Shown: positions 1 to 7,862 of the stretch, one piece after another
Layout of the letters: each line of letters opens with the position of its first letter
Numbering within the stretch: position 1 is the stretch's first letter
From: a methane-oxidizing endosymbiont of Gigantopelta aegis
GTDB lineage: Bacteria; Pseudomonadota; Gammaproteobacteria; Methylococcales; Methylomonadaceae
Reading direction: 5' to 3'
Assembly (NCBI RefSeq): GCF_016097405.1
Contig: NZ_JAEHGD010000003.1
Location: forward strand, 1-64,000
DNA length: 64,000 nt
Program-made: the position numbers and the translations under genes
The notes under the pieces: generated by a model
The model's input: the letters and a program-made list of their open reading frames with translations, nothing else
Told to the model about the DNA's origin: nothing
Database searches by the model: none

Positions 1-584
1 CTATCGGCATACTGGTAAGCAAGCGCGTGAATTGAACGTTCTGATTTTAAATGTCCAAAATCGACCAGATACAGTCCGCCACTAGGCTTTAAGATACGAC
101 TGATTTGCGTAAATGTCTGTTCGAGTGCTGTCGTATCGGGTAAGTGATGTAACACGACGGTACTCATGAAAGCATCTACACTGTTGTCTGGGAATGACTG
201 TAATTGGGTAATATCTTCTTGTCGAAACTGGATGTTGCTCAGACCTTTTTCCTGGGTATAGGCTTTTGCTTTGTGCCGCATCTCATTCGATAAATCAATG
301 CCTATAAATTGAATATCCGGATTCAAGCGCGCAATTAAACCCAGCCGGGTGGCCGGGCCGCAGCCTAAATCCACGACAGTGTCCCCTGGTTTGATCACTT
401 CACAGATTTGACTGCAGTGGTAAAGATAAACGGGGTGCATGACACCGTCCTCGCGTCCTGCTCGGGTATAAGCTGTAACTTTGTCAGGGTTATCCATCAC
501 TAAGTCGGGCTCGGTTTTGCGAACAGCTGTGGGCTTTGAGAAAAATTCGCGTAAAAAAAACTTGATGGCGGTAGGGCTGGGCAT
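1..584 (-). CDS. Class I SAM-dependent methyltransferase (partial, runs off left edge)
   Basis: Reading the minus strand from ATG at 584 gives 194 open codons with no stop before the window ends, so the C-terminus is missing. SAM-binding motif I (VVDLGCGPATR) lies at about residues 70-80, followed by an acidic motif II region (GIDLS) and STVVLHHLPD, then RILKPSGGLYLVDFG, the usual order of a class I methyltransferase of the UbiE/Methyltransf_11 type. No signal peptide is seen, so it is probably cytoplasmic. The substrate cannot be inferred. It is transcribed away from the exported-protein and peptidase genes to its right. Confidence 0.85.
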   Translation of the reverse strand, partial: MPSPTAIKFFLREFFSKPTAVRKTEPDLVMDNPDKVTAYTRAGREDGVMHPVYLYHCSQICEVIKPGDTVVDLGCGPATRLGLIARLNPDIQFIGIDLSNEMRHKAKAYTQEKGLSNIQFRQEDITQLQSFPDNSVDAFMSTVVLHHLPDTTALEQTFTQISRILKPSGGLYLVDFGHLKSERSIHALAYQYAD

Positions 585-659
585 AATGTTTATTTATCTG
601 AAGGTGAAAAAATATAAACAGCAGTATAAGTCTGGCCGATAGCGATTGATGTCAACTTC

Positions 660-687
660 TTCACACTTAGTGGTCATAAAGTGTGAA
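660..687. promoter_or_regulatory. Perfect 9-bp inverted repeat between divergent genes
   Basis: TTCACACTT at 660-668 and AAGTGTGAA at 679-687 form a perfect 9-bp inverted repeat with a 10-base spacer. It sits in the gap between the divergent methyltransferase gene (start 584) and the exported-protein gene (start 757). This position suits an operator. It is not followed by a T-run, so an intrinsic terminator is unlikely. No cognate regulator is seen nearby. Confidence 0.4.
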
Positions 688-756
688 CTCCTTTCAGGTG
701 GCTCTAATAAAACTCGTCTAAACTAAATGGTACTTAAACAGACTAGGGTGTTCCTG

Positions 757-1320
757 ATGAAAAAATATATTTTTTTATTTGTTATCGGCATTGCTGTGCT
801 GGGCTATTTTATGCAGGCAAATGTGCCCGTTGCAGCAGACAAGATTAGCAGTTTGCCTAAGCAGGTAGCTCGTTCTAAAACGCAAACTAATCAATTATGG
901 CAAAACGTCGCTGATCCGGCACAGCTCCAGTACAAGGATTCGTTAGATTCGGTGATTGAACTGGCATATATCCAGACAGATCCGGATAGACTGGCGAATT
1001 TGACTGAAGGTCAAACCGTTAATTTTGAAATTCCGCAAACGCAGAAGACCTATCAAGGCGTGGTTGAAAGCCATTATCAACAGTTTGATGGCAAGGTTAA
1101 TGTGGCTAAAGGCAAAATCACCGGGGGTGATGCCTTTTCATCGTTTTCTATTACGAGTGGCCCGGAAACAACACTGGTAATGGTAGCGACAGAAGACAGT
1201 GTGTATCAAATTGAAATTGATAATCGGACAGGGTACGGCACGGTGATAGATGATCGTGCGTTAGATTATTTTCGTAAGCAGGATGATGCGCAACTGACAC
1301 CACCCGAAGGCTTGTCTTGA
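757..1320 (+). CDS. Exported protein of unknown function, possibly a metallopeptidase propeptide-like partner
   Basis: The product is about 187 aa from ATG 757; an in-frame upstream ATG at 727 would place ten residues before a typical signal or anchor segment (KKYIFLFVIGIAVLGYF). The mature part has an all-beta look around EGQTVNFEIP, FSSFSITSGP and SVYQIEIDNRTGYG. That resembles the propeptide-like domain that precedes secreted reprolysin-type peptidases (inference). The gene ends 19 bp before the zinc metallopeptidase gene, so the two are probably cotranscribed and may act together in the envelope or outside the cell. No catalytic motif is recognisable. Confidence 0.6.
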   Translation: MKKYIFLFVIGIAVLGYFMQANVPVAADKISSLPKQVARSKTQTNQLWQNVADPAQLQYKDSLDSVIELAYIQTDPDRLANLTEGQTVNFEIPQTQKTYQGVVESHYQQFDGKVNVAKGKITGGDAFSSFSITSGPETTLVMVATEDSVYQIEIDNRTGYGTVIDDRALDYFRKQDDAQLTPPEGLS

Positions 1321-1339
1321 AGATATTGGAGATGACGGA

Positions 1340-2074
1340 ATGAAAATTAAAACATCTGTTCGTATTATGTTGTTAGTTTGCTTGGCTGCGATAGCCCATA
1401 GTAGCTGGGCGAAAATTCATACATTGGATATTCTGGTATTGCATCCCCCAAAAACGACGTTGAATATTGATGCCTTGACGCGTGCAGCCAGTATGGAAAC
1501 TTATGCCAATAAGGCATTGGAAAACAGTCAGGCTGAGATTCGGTTTCGTGTGGTCAAGGTCGTGGAATTCGATTTACCTAATCCAAAAACCGATGTCGCT
1601 ACTTTGAAGGCGTTGAAAGACAATACTCAGGTGCAGCAGCTCAGGTCACAATATGGCGCCGATATCGTCACGATGATTACACCGACGGGACCTTATTGTG
1701 GTGTAGGTTATGTATTGGGCGGGCGTAATGATACGATTTATGCTGGCCTGAAAGGCTATGCCTATAATGTGGTGGGTGACCGTTGTATCAGTTCATTTGC
1801 ACATGAAGTCGGCCATAATTTAGGTTTGGGGCATTCGTATAAACAAAATAGTAATGGCGGGCTTTATACCTGGGGGCGCGGGCATGGTGTCGATAATGAT
1901 TTCGTTACGACCATGGCTTATACCTCGGCCTATAACGCCAGACGCGTGCAGTTTTTTTCCAATCCCGCTGTTTTGGAATGTCATGGCTTGGCTTGCGGTG
2001 TCGATCCCCCCCTATGTCAACATACCTGTCGCCTAGGAAATTTTAAATCAGGAGACAAAAATGAGCGTATTTAG
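1340..2074 (+). CDS. Secreted zinc metallopeptidase (M12-like metzincin), 3' end replaced by IS sequence
   Basis: A signal peptide spans about residues 1-24, ending SSWA. The metzincin zinc site HEVGHNLGLGH is complete at about residues 155-165 and supplies the three His ligands and catalytic Glu. A Met-turn-like TTMAYTS follows. The family is the M12/M43-type secreted endopeptidases. From about residue 223 (base 2009) the reading frame enters the left end of an IS3-family element, so the last 20 or so residues (LCQHTCRLGNF...) are IS-encoded. No native 3' continuation was found beyond the IS. The catalytic core looks whole but the native C-terminus is lost; activity is uncertain. Confidence 0.75.
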   Translation: MKIKTSVRIMLLVCLAAIAHSSWAKIHTLDILVLHPPKTTLNIDALTRAASMETYANKALENSQAEIRFRVVKVVEFDLPNPKTDVATLKALKDNTQVQQLRSQYGADIVTMITPTGPYCGVGYVLGGRNDTIYAGLKGYAYNVVGDRCISSFAHEVGHNLGLGHSYKQNSNGGLYTWGRGHGVDNDFVTTMAYTSAYNARRVQFFSNPAVLECHGLACGVDPPLCQHTCRLGNFKSGDKNERI

Positions 2075-3677
2075 CCAAGAATTTAAAGTACAATCAGTAG
2101 AAAAAGCATTATCCAGAAGACCAGAACAATCGCTAAAGCAAATTGCAGTTACTTTAGGTGTGGGTTACTCCACACTTCAAAAATGGATTCGGTTAGCTAA
2201 GAAAAATCAACTCGAAAAAACAGAGTCAAACATGTCAAAAGAAAAAAGCCCTCAAGATTGGAATACAGTAGAACGTTTTGAAGCCATTGTTCATTGTCAT
2301 CATCTCACCGATGATCAGGCTAGCGCCTATTGTCGTGAACAAGGCATCTACTTACATCATCTAAATACCTGGAAAGCGGAATTTTTGTCAGAATCTAAAT
2401 CAACAGAATCCGTATATAAACAGGCGCAAACAAAACTCAAACAAGAAAACAAGCGTTTGCATAAGGAGCTAAACCGCAAAGAGAAAGCGTTATCAGAAAC
2501 AGCGGCTTTACTGGTGTTATCAAAAAGTGCCAAGCGATCTGGGGGAAAAGGCGGCCGATTAATCGCCTACTCAGATCGCCAACACTACAGCGCACTCATT
2601 GATGAAGCCGTTGACAATGGAGCGCGGCAGAAATTAGCCTGTGAACTGGTGGGTATATCAGCTCGAACCTATCAGCGTTGGAACCGGGGGAGAAGGACTC
2701 TCAGAAGACCTACGACTGCACAATACAGCGCCTGTGCACAATCAATTATCCGAGGCCATCAAGCAAGAAATCATCACCGTGATTAATAAACCGGAATACA
2801 GCGCTTTAACGCCGCATCAAATCGTTCCGAGGTTATTGGATTTGGGCTGCTATCTCGCATCAGAATCAACCTTTTATCGTGTCATGAAAGCCCACAACCA
2901 GCTTAAGCACAGAGCTAAAGGAGCCGCAGGTCAGCATAATAAACCGCAGTCACTCAAAGCCACACAGGCCAATCAAATCTACTCGTGGGATATTACGTAT
3001 TTATTAAGCCCCGTCAAAGGGCAGTATTTTTACCTCTACATGGTGATGGACATCTATAGTCGGAAAATCGTAGGCTGGCAAGTTCATGATGCCGAATCAA
3101 GCGCACACGCTGCTGATTTGATCGAAGATATCGCTCGCCGGGAAAACATCGACAAAAAGCAATTGGTGATACATTCTGACAACGGCAGTCCGATGAAAGG
3201 CGCAACATTAAGGGCCAAATTGGTCGATTTAGACATTGCCACGTCGTTCAGCAGACCTCGTGTCAGTAATGATAATCCTTATTCAGAATCGTTATTTAAA
3301 ACAGTCAAATATCATCATACCTTTCCAGAAAACCCTTTTAAAACATTAAGCGAAGCCAGGAACTGGGTTGAAGCTTTCGTTTGTTGGTTCAACAATGAAC
3401 ATCAACACAGTGCGCTCAAGTTTGTAACACCCAACCAACGCCATAACGGCTTAGACAGCGCCGTACTCGAAAAAAGAAAACGAGTCATCGAGCAAGCAAA
3501 AAAGAGACAATCCAGAGCGATGGAATGGACGACAAACACGAAATTTAACGCCCATTGGCCATGTTTATCTTAATCCGGATAAGGAAAATTTCAACACAAC
3601 AGAATGTCAAGCAGCTTAATAAAATTCATTTCGTAAATTATTGCAAAAAATGCGACAGGTTGGTTGACATTTAGCGG
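2009..3677 (+). mobile_element. IS3-family insertion sequence, copy A
   Basis: The element is 1669 bp, the same length as the inverted copy at 36478-38146, which lets both ends be fixed. Left end CCCCTATGTCAACATACC and right end GGTTGACATTTAGCGG are imperfect inverted repeats that share ATGTCAAC and ACCTGTCGC. Unlike copy B, no direct target duplication flanks it: the right neighbour is an unrelated repeat at 3679. The insertion was therefore followed by a deletion or rearrangement that removed the rest of the metallopeptidase gene. Confidence 0.85.
2061..3619 (+). pseudogene. IS3-family transposase, frameshifted
   Basis: It starts at ATG 2061 after AGGAG. The N-terminal helix-turn-helix (LKQIAVTLGVGYSTLQKWI) is followed by a charged coiled coil, a second HTH, then an integrase core with DDE residues in WDITYL, HSDNGSPMKG and NPYSESLFKTVKY. 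Comparison with copy B shows that the ancestral gene was one frame ending CQAA at 3619. Copy A has an extra G in the G-run near 2690 and an extra A in the run near 3500, which splits it into 2061-2786 and 2641-3573. It is probably inactive as read here, though homopolymer errors could explain both shifts. Confidence 0.85.
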
Positions 3678-3678
3678 T

Positions 3679-3828
3679 CAGTGAGGTTCGAAGAGAGGTT
3701 TTTCAGGTTAAATCAGCCAATGAATGAGCATCGTAACCGACCGATGTCAGTTTCGTGCGCCTTGGATTGTGTGTTTTCACTGGGGCAGGTGTTTTTCACA
3801 TATCAATTTCCTTCAGCGGGAATTGCTG
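3679..3828 (+). repeat. 150-bp repeat, copy 1 of an inverted pair
   Basis: The stretch from CAGTG at 3679 to GCGGGAATTGCTG at 3828 matches the reverse complement of 6277-6425 with only scattered differences. Both contain a short open frame (FEERFFRLNQPMNEHRN). Together they bracket the broken IS630/IS4 block. The sequence may be the remnant of an IS end or of a lost gene; no transposase motif is recognisable in it. Confidence 0.7.
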
Positions 3829-4422
3829 TGGAAACTCCCTATAAGTGGCCAGACGCAAATCGAGTTGTGTAAAATAGTATTTTCTACCCTCACATAATCT
3901 ATGCCAATTCAAGTCATCATTGAATTAACCGAAATCGAACTGGAAACACTAGAAAACATTATCAAGAAAGGGAGTGATTGGTGGGAGCGAGAGCGTGCAA
4001 TGACCATAAAACTGCTTTACGAAGGAAAGAGCACTGCCGAGATAGCGAAACAACAAGATTGTCACGTAGAAACGATTCGGTAAAGGCGTCGCCGTTAGCA
4101 AAAGAAGGATTTGCCAGTTTACCTGACAAGCCGCGTTCGGGGGCTCCCGGAAAACTATCGGAAGAAGACAGAGAATTATTAAAGTAAGTAGGTGACGTTA
4201 AAGTGAGCGATCGTTGTTTACACAGGACACTAAAAGTTATGGGGTTTGTTTGGAAGCGCACGCGCTACAGTCTAAAAAAGCGTGATGAAAAGCCTTTGCC
4301 AAAGCTCAGCAAGAAATTAAACAATTAATTGAACAAGCTCAGCGTGGTGAGATTGAACTGGCGTATGTTGATGAAGCCGGATTCATGCCACAACCACCTA
4401 ATCGTTCAGCCTGGACGGTACG

Positions 4423-4433
4423 GGGTCAAACCC
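4423..4433 (+). repeat. Left target site of IS4-like copy 1
   Basis: GGGTCAAACCC immediately precedes the CATAAGCG terminus. The other IS4-like elements in this window make 11-bp duplications, and copy 3 used AGGTCAAACCT, sharing GGTCAAACC. The matching right-hand duplicate is not present here. Confidence 0.55.
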
Positions 4434-5860
4434 CATAAGCGCTAACTTAAGCCCCGAACCCATTGATTAAACACGACTTACGCCCAGTTCTCTGCATTGT
4501 CGAATCATTCCCAAAACCGGTTCAGGCAGGCTCTGCAACGAACGTTTTCTCGGGCGTTCGCTAACGCTTTTCAAATAATCACGCTGAAAGCGTTCTTGCT
4601 TCGGAAAACAGGCGTTCAATCCTGATTTAATGTCCTCAGCAATCGTTTTATACAAACGCCAGGGTGTCAATGCACGCGGCCCATCCATTTTCGTCAAGGC
4701 CTTGGTAAAACACCGCTGCGCGATCTTTTCCGTAACCACCGCATACAGAAGTTTGCCCTGTAAATACAATTCGGCCAATTGACTGTCTTTACGGGCACGT
4801 AATTGATTGATCGCCAACAGGCTTTTCAGCCGTTTGATCACCAATTCCACCTGCCAGCGTACACGATAGAGCGCGGCAGCCGTTTCGGTGCTGAGCAACT
4901 CGACCGGCACGGACGTTAAAATTAAGACCCATTCACTGAGATAGAGCGTTTTTTCCTGGGCTGTACGTCCTTTGTTCTGCGCTCTGAGTTTCGCTTTACG
5001 CCGGGCTTGCGCCGCTTTTTCGGCAGGTAACGGAACCGCATGTACCGTGCAGGCGATTCGTTTATTGTTATGGCACAAGTAAACCGGGATAGCACCCGCT
5101 TGTTTTCCAAGACCTTGTAATCGCGTTTCCCAGTCAATTTTTATCAGCTTGCCGTGGTCGTCAAGCGCATATAAATTCATGCTGTGCGCGTTATAGCGCA
5201 GCACAATATCGCCGCCCCGGTCGATAAAAGGCACCAACGACCTGGGCTGATTGTAGCCGCGATCGATCAACACGACATCGCCCGATTCCAACACATAATG
5301 GTCAAGGCTTTCACCAATCTTGTCCGTACTGACTTCAACCTGGCGCAATGTCAGTGAAATCAAATCTATCGCGATATGTAGCCGATACGTAGTTTCTGTC
5401 GCACCGGGCTCCTGCACGGTCGAACCATCAATAATAACGAAGCTTAATGAACCACTGTCAACCACCTCCTGCAACCCAAATACGCTCGATAGTAAGGATT
5501 TTACCCAAGGAACGCAGGCCGCCAGTCTTTTTTTACCGCCGTATCACTTAAGTGAGCCCTATAAGTGAGCCACCTCGCCGGCGCAACTCCGCAAGGAGAA
5601 ATCCAGACCACAGTAGAGCATCACCAACTGTAACAGTTGTAAGGGCGAACGGGATCTTGCGCGCACGCGCGAAGGCTTTAAATTCATAGGCTTGTTGTTG
5701 ATAATCCGCCGGAAGTTCTTGCACAAATTGTTCAAAACGTGTATCTATGGGATGTGGCTGCTTTTTCATAGGGTTTTCACTTTTGTTGGTAAAAATACGC
5801 TATGTGGTGGCCACACCTCTATTTTTCAACTCATAATCAATGATTTAATGGCAAAACTTT
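4434..5860 (-). mobile_element. IS4-like insertion sequence, copy 1 (older, right end degraded)
   Basis: It is homologous to the two better preserved copies at 43924-45351 and 45725-47156 but carries more substitutions. The left terminus CATAAGCGCTAACTTAAGCC is recognisable. The right end matches only to about 5852 and then becomes irregular, so its boundary is approximate. It sits inside the IS630 transposase gene. Confidence 0.8.
4467..5769 (-). pseudogene. IS4-family transposase, multiply frameshifted
   Basis: The main frame (4467-5474) carries VIIDGSTVQEPGATETTYRL and VLIDRGYNQP (DDE Asp regions) and the family's C-terminal YRVRWQVELVIKRLKS block containing the catalytic Glu (Y-x-x-R-W-x-x-E). 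The N-terminal part begins with KKQPHPIDTRFEQFVQELP near 5769 and goes out of frame at an extra G near 5651 and again at an A7 run (coding strand) near 5528. Copies 2 and 3 have A6 at that run. It is inactive as read. Confidence 0.8.
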
Positions 5861-6276
5861 GGCGAAGCGTGACAGGGTTATATTTTTTGCCTTTCTGATG
5901 GCGATGATCGAAAAAATGAAAAAACCAATCACCGTTATTTTAGACAACGCGTCTATCCACACCAGCAAAAAGTTACAACCTTATTGGGATTTACTTAAGG
6001 AAAAAGGCATGAGCTTTTATTTTCTACCGCCTTACTCGCCAGAACTCAATCGGATCGAGGTGTTATGGCGGAAAATGAAATACGAATGGTTACCTTTTAA
6101 ACAAATGAACCCAGAAGAGCTGGAAAACGAGATCGACAAAATTCATAAGGGATTTGGCAAAGAATACAAGCTAACTTTTTTCTAAGTACTTAATTAACGG
6201 TTTTGTTGCATAATTATTCTTAATTATTTAATTTTAAATAGTTTTTTATGGTTTTGCAATAAACCAGTAACCGTTC

Positions 6277-6425
6277 CAGCAATTCCCGCTGAAGAAATTT
6301 ATATGTGAAAAACGCCCCATCAAGGGACAGCACACAATCCAAGGCGCACGAAACTGACATCGGTTGGTTACGATGCTCATTCATTGGCTGGTTTAACCTG
6401 AAAAACCTCTCTTCGAACTGCACTG
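6277..6425 (-). repeat. 150-bp repeat, copy 2 of an inverted pair
   Basis: This is the inverted partner of 3679-3828, about 90 percent alike by eye. The pair flanks the nested IS630/IS4 remnants and could have arisen by intramolecular transposition or from a two-ended element. Just left of it, at about 6205, GGTTTTGTTGCATAA resembles the terminus of the IS5-family element found at 50727, hinting at a further IS end. Confidence 0.65.
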
Positions 6426-6439
6426 ATCACGGCACACAT

Positions 6440-7030
6440 TCAGGATGTGTCAATGGTTATCATGGATGGCTTGAGCTTGTAAGCTAAACTGCCATAGAGA
6501 CTTTCCCAGTCCATAATCAGATAGCAGGTAAATCTTTCCCGCAGTGCGGCCCAAAAGCGTGTCTTGCTACCCATCTTTTCGAGACCTCGTTGAAACAATC
6601 GGCAACAACGCTGTTGGATTTGATCGATCAAAAAGGCCAGTATCATCATCTGCATCAGCACGGTCACCAGATTCTGGTTGCCATGACCATTGTATGTTCG
6701 AAGTGATAGCCTTGGTTTTTCAGGGTGTTAAAAGTTTCATTTTCAATCCGCCAACGCGCGCGACACGTATGATGGGTATCATTTAATGGTGCATCGTTGT
6801 AGTAATGAAAACGGTGCTCAATACTTTGTTCGCCTGTCTGTTTCCATTTTCGGGTGGCTTCATTGCTGTCGATCCATTCGAACAAAAAGGATGGTCACCT
6901 TTTTTAGCGCTGTATCTGGATCAACAGGCATTTGGCCGCATTGCGCTCGCAGTCGTTTTTCGTTTGTCCGTCCTGCTTGAGAATAGGTTCTGGCGCTACG
7001 GGGAAAACTTAGTGATGTTCAGGATGAACT
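6440..7030 (-). pseudogene. Decayed transposase (DDE type, ISNCY-like C-terminal half)
   Basis: On the minus strand, fragments PILKQDGQTKNDCERNAAK, then WRIENETFNTLKNQGYHFEH, then VLMQMMILAFLIDQIQQRCC occur in order but in different frames. The order and wording match the C-terminal half of a DDE transposase family often filed as ISNCY or IS4-like (from memory of the family). At least two frameshifts separate the parts and the N-terminal half is absent. It is a dead remnant at the right edge of the IS graveyard. Confidence 0.65.
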
Positions 7031-7077
7031 AACTACGTAAATATTTTCTGTTTTAGGGAACTGGTGACGGAATCATA

Positions 7078-7083
7078 TATAAT
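7078..7083 (+). promoter_or_regulatory. Candidate -10 box for the YcxB-like gene
   Basis: TATAAT at 7078-7083 is a perfect sigma-70 -10 hexamer about 37 bp upstream of ATG 7120. The matching -35 region is poor, so this is only a candidate. Confidence 0.4.
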
Positions 7084-7119
7084 GCAAGCTTTGTCTTAAC
7101 GAGCCGAGCCTAAAAAACC

Positions 7120-7644
7120 ATGTTTGAAATCGAATACGAATTGCGTGAGCAAGACCTGGTTCATTTTAATGAATTATTGCTACAAAAGAATGTTGAATTG
7201 CAAAATACAATCCGTCGAAATCGTCTACTGGTGCCGGGGATTATGTTGTTTATCGGACTGTTTTACTACATTTTTTATGTTGATATGACAACTACGGCCT
7301 ATATCACGGTGTTAGCACTGATTTGGGGTATTGTATCGCCATATTATTTGAAAATGGATATGCGCCGGCAGATTTTAAATCACTATACCGACGAAGAAAA
7401 AAAGGCTTTGTTCGGTATCCATAAGTTGAAAATTGAACCGGAATATTTATTGGAGCAATCCCCTGGCGGCAAGCATAAAACGCCGTGGTCAGAGATGCTG
7501 CGGGTTGACCGTTTGAAAGATTATGTACATATTTTTGTCGATTTTGATGCCGCTATTATTATTCCAAAAGAAACCGTTAAATCGGGAAATTTGGACAAAT
7601 TTGCTGAACAAGTCGAAAAAATGATTGAGCGTCATTCAGACTGA
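7120..7644 (+). CDS. YcxB-like membrane protein
   Basis: The 174-aa product has an acidic N-terminal strand region (EIEYELREQDLVHFNE), two adjacent membrane segments at about residues 37-70 (LLVPGIMLFIGLFYYIFY and ITVLALIWGIV), and a cytoplasmic C-terminal domain (IEPEYLLEQSPGGKHKTPWSEMLRV...AIIIPK). This is the layout of YcxB/YcxB-like proteins: two TM helices followed by a small beta-rich, PH-like domain with a W in the S/T-W-x-x-M/I motif. The function of the family is unknown. It is convergent with the small gene at 7636-7842, with a 9-bp overlap of stops. Confidence 0.7.
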   Translation: MFEIEYELREQDLVHFNELLLQKNVELQNTIRRNRLLVPGIMLFIGLFYYIFYVDMTTTAYITVLALIWGIVSPYYLKMDMRRQILNHYTDEEKKALFGIHKLKIEPEYLLEQSPGGKHKTPWSEMLRVDRLKDYVHIFVDFDAAIIIPKETVKSGNLDKFAEQVEKMIERHSD

Positions 7645-7842
7645 GTCGGTTTTTGACGGTTGTTCCAGAACACCGTCCCGGCGCTGGATATAGAGCCGAC
7701 AGGCATCCACGCATTGCGGTTTGCTGGCATATGGGCCTGAAATCATGTCCACCGTATAAAACCACCAGCCGTATTGGTTTACATAATAGCGATCCTGCGG
7801 CTTGAATAATGCGTTTTTAGGTTTAGTGGGGCGGATTTTCAT
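7636..7842 (-). CDS. Small conserved-looking protein (68 aa), possibly DUF6316-like
   Basis: ATG at 7842 gives a 68-aa basic product rich in aromatics: FKPQDRYYVNQYGWWFYTVD, then GPYASKPQCVDACRLYI. The pattern of an aromatic strand followed by GP-x-x-S/A-x-x-x-A/C resembles small gammaproteobacterial proteins with a W-Y/F-E/T-x-R-E-G-x-x-GPF motif (recollection, not verified). No TM segment or signal is seen. It is divergent from the ABC-F gene with only 20 bp between the starts, so they may share a control region. A function cannot be given. Confidence 0.6.
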   Translation of the reverse strand: MKIRPTKPKNALFKPQDRYYVNQYGWWFYTVDMISGPYASKPQCVDACRLYIQRRDGVLEQPSKTDSV

Positions 7843-7862
7843 GCAATTATTCTACCGAACAG

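Larger units (their letters stand above)
3901..6185 (+). pseudogene. IS630-family transposase remnant split by an IS4-like element
   Basis: The N-terminal part (3901-4083) carries an HTH region (GKSTAEIAKQQDCHVETIR). It continues through frameshifts to SLPDKPRSGAPGKLS and, up to 4433, AYVDEAGF...WTVRGQT, which holds the first catalytic Asp. An IS4-like element then intervenes (4434 to about 5860). The C-terminal part at 5859-6185 has ITVILDNASIHTSKK and FLPPYSPELNRIE, the second Asp and the Glu of the IS630 DDE triad. The roughly 60 residues normally linking the halves are missing, so the insertion was accompanied by a deletion. The gene is dead. Confidence 0.8.

Noticed and set aside
3014-3208. 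Minus-strand open frame within the IS3 transposase, also seen in copy B
   Set aside because: Shadow of the transposase gene; appears in both copies only because they are identical.
6195-6215. GGTTTTGTTGCATAA resembling the end of the IS5-family element
   Set aside because: A single imperfect end without partner or target duplication; too short to call an element.
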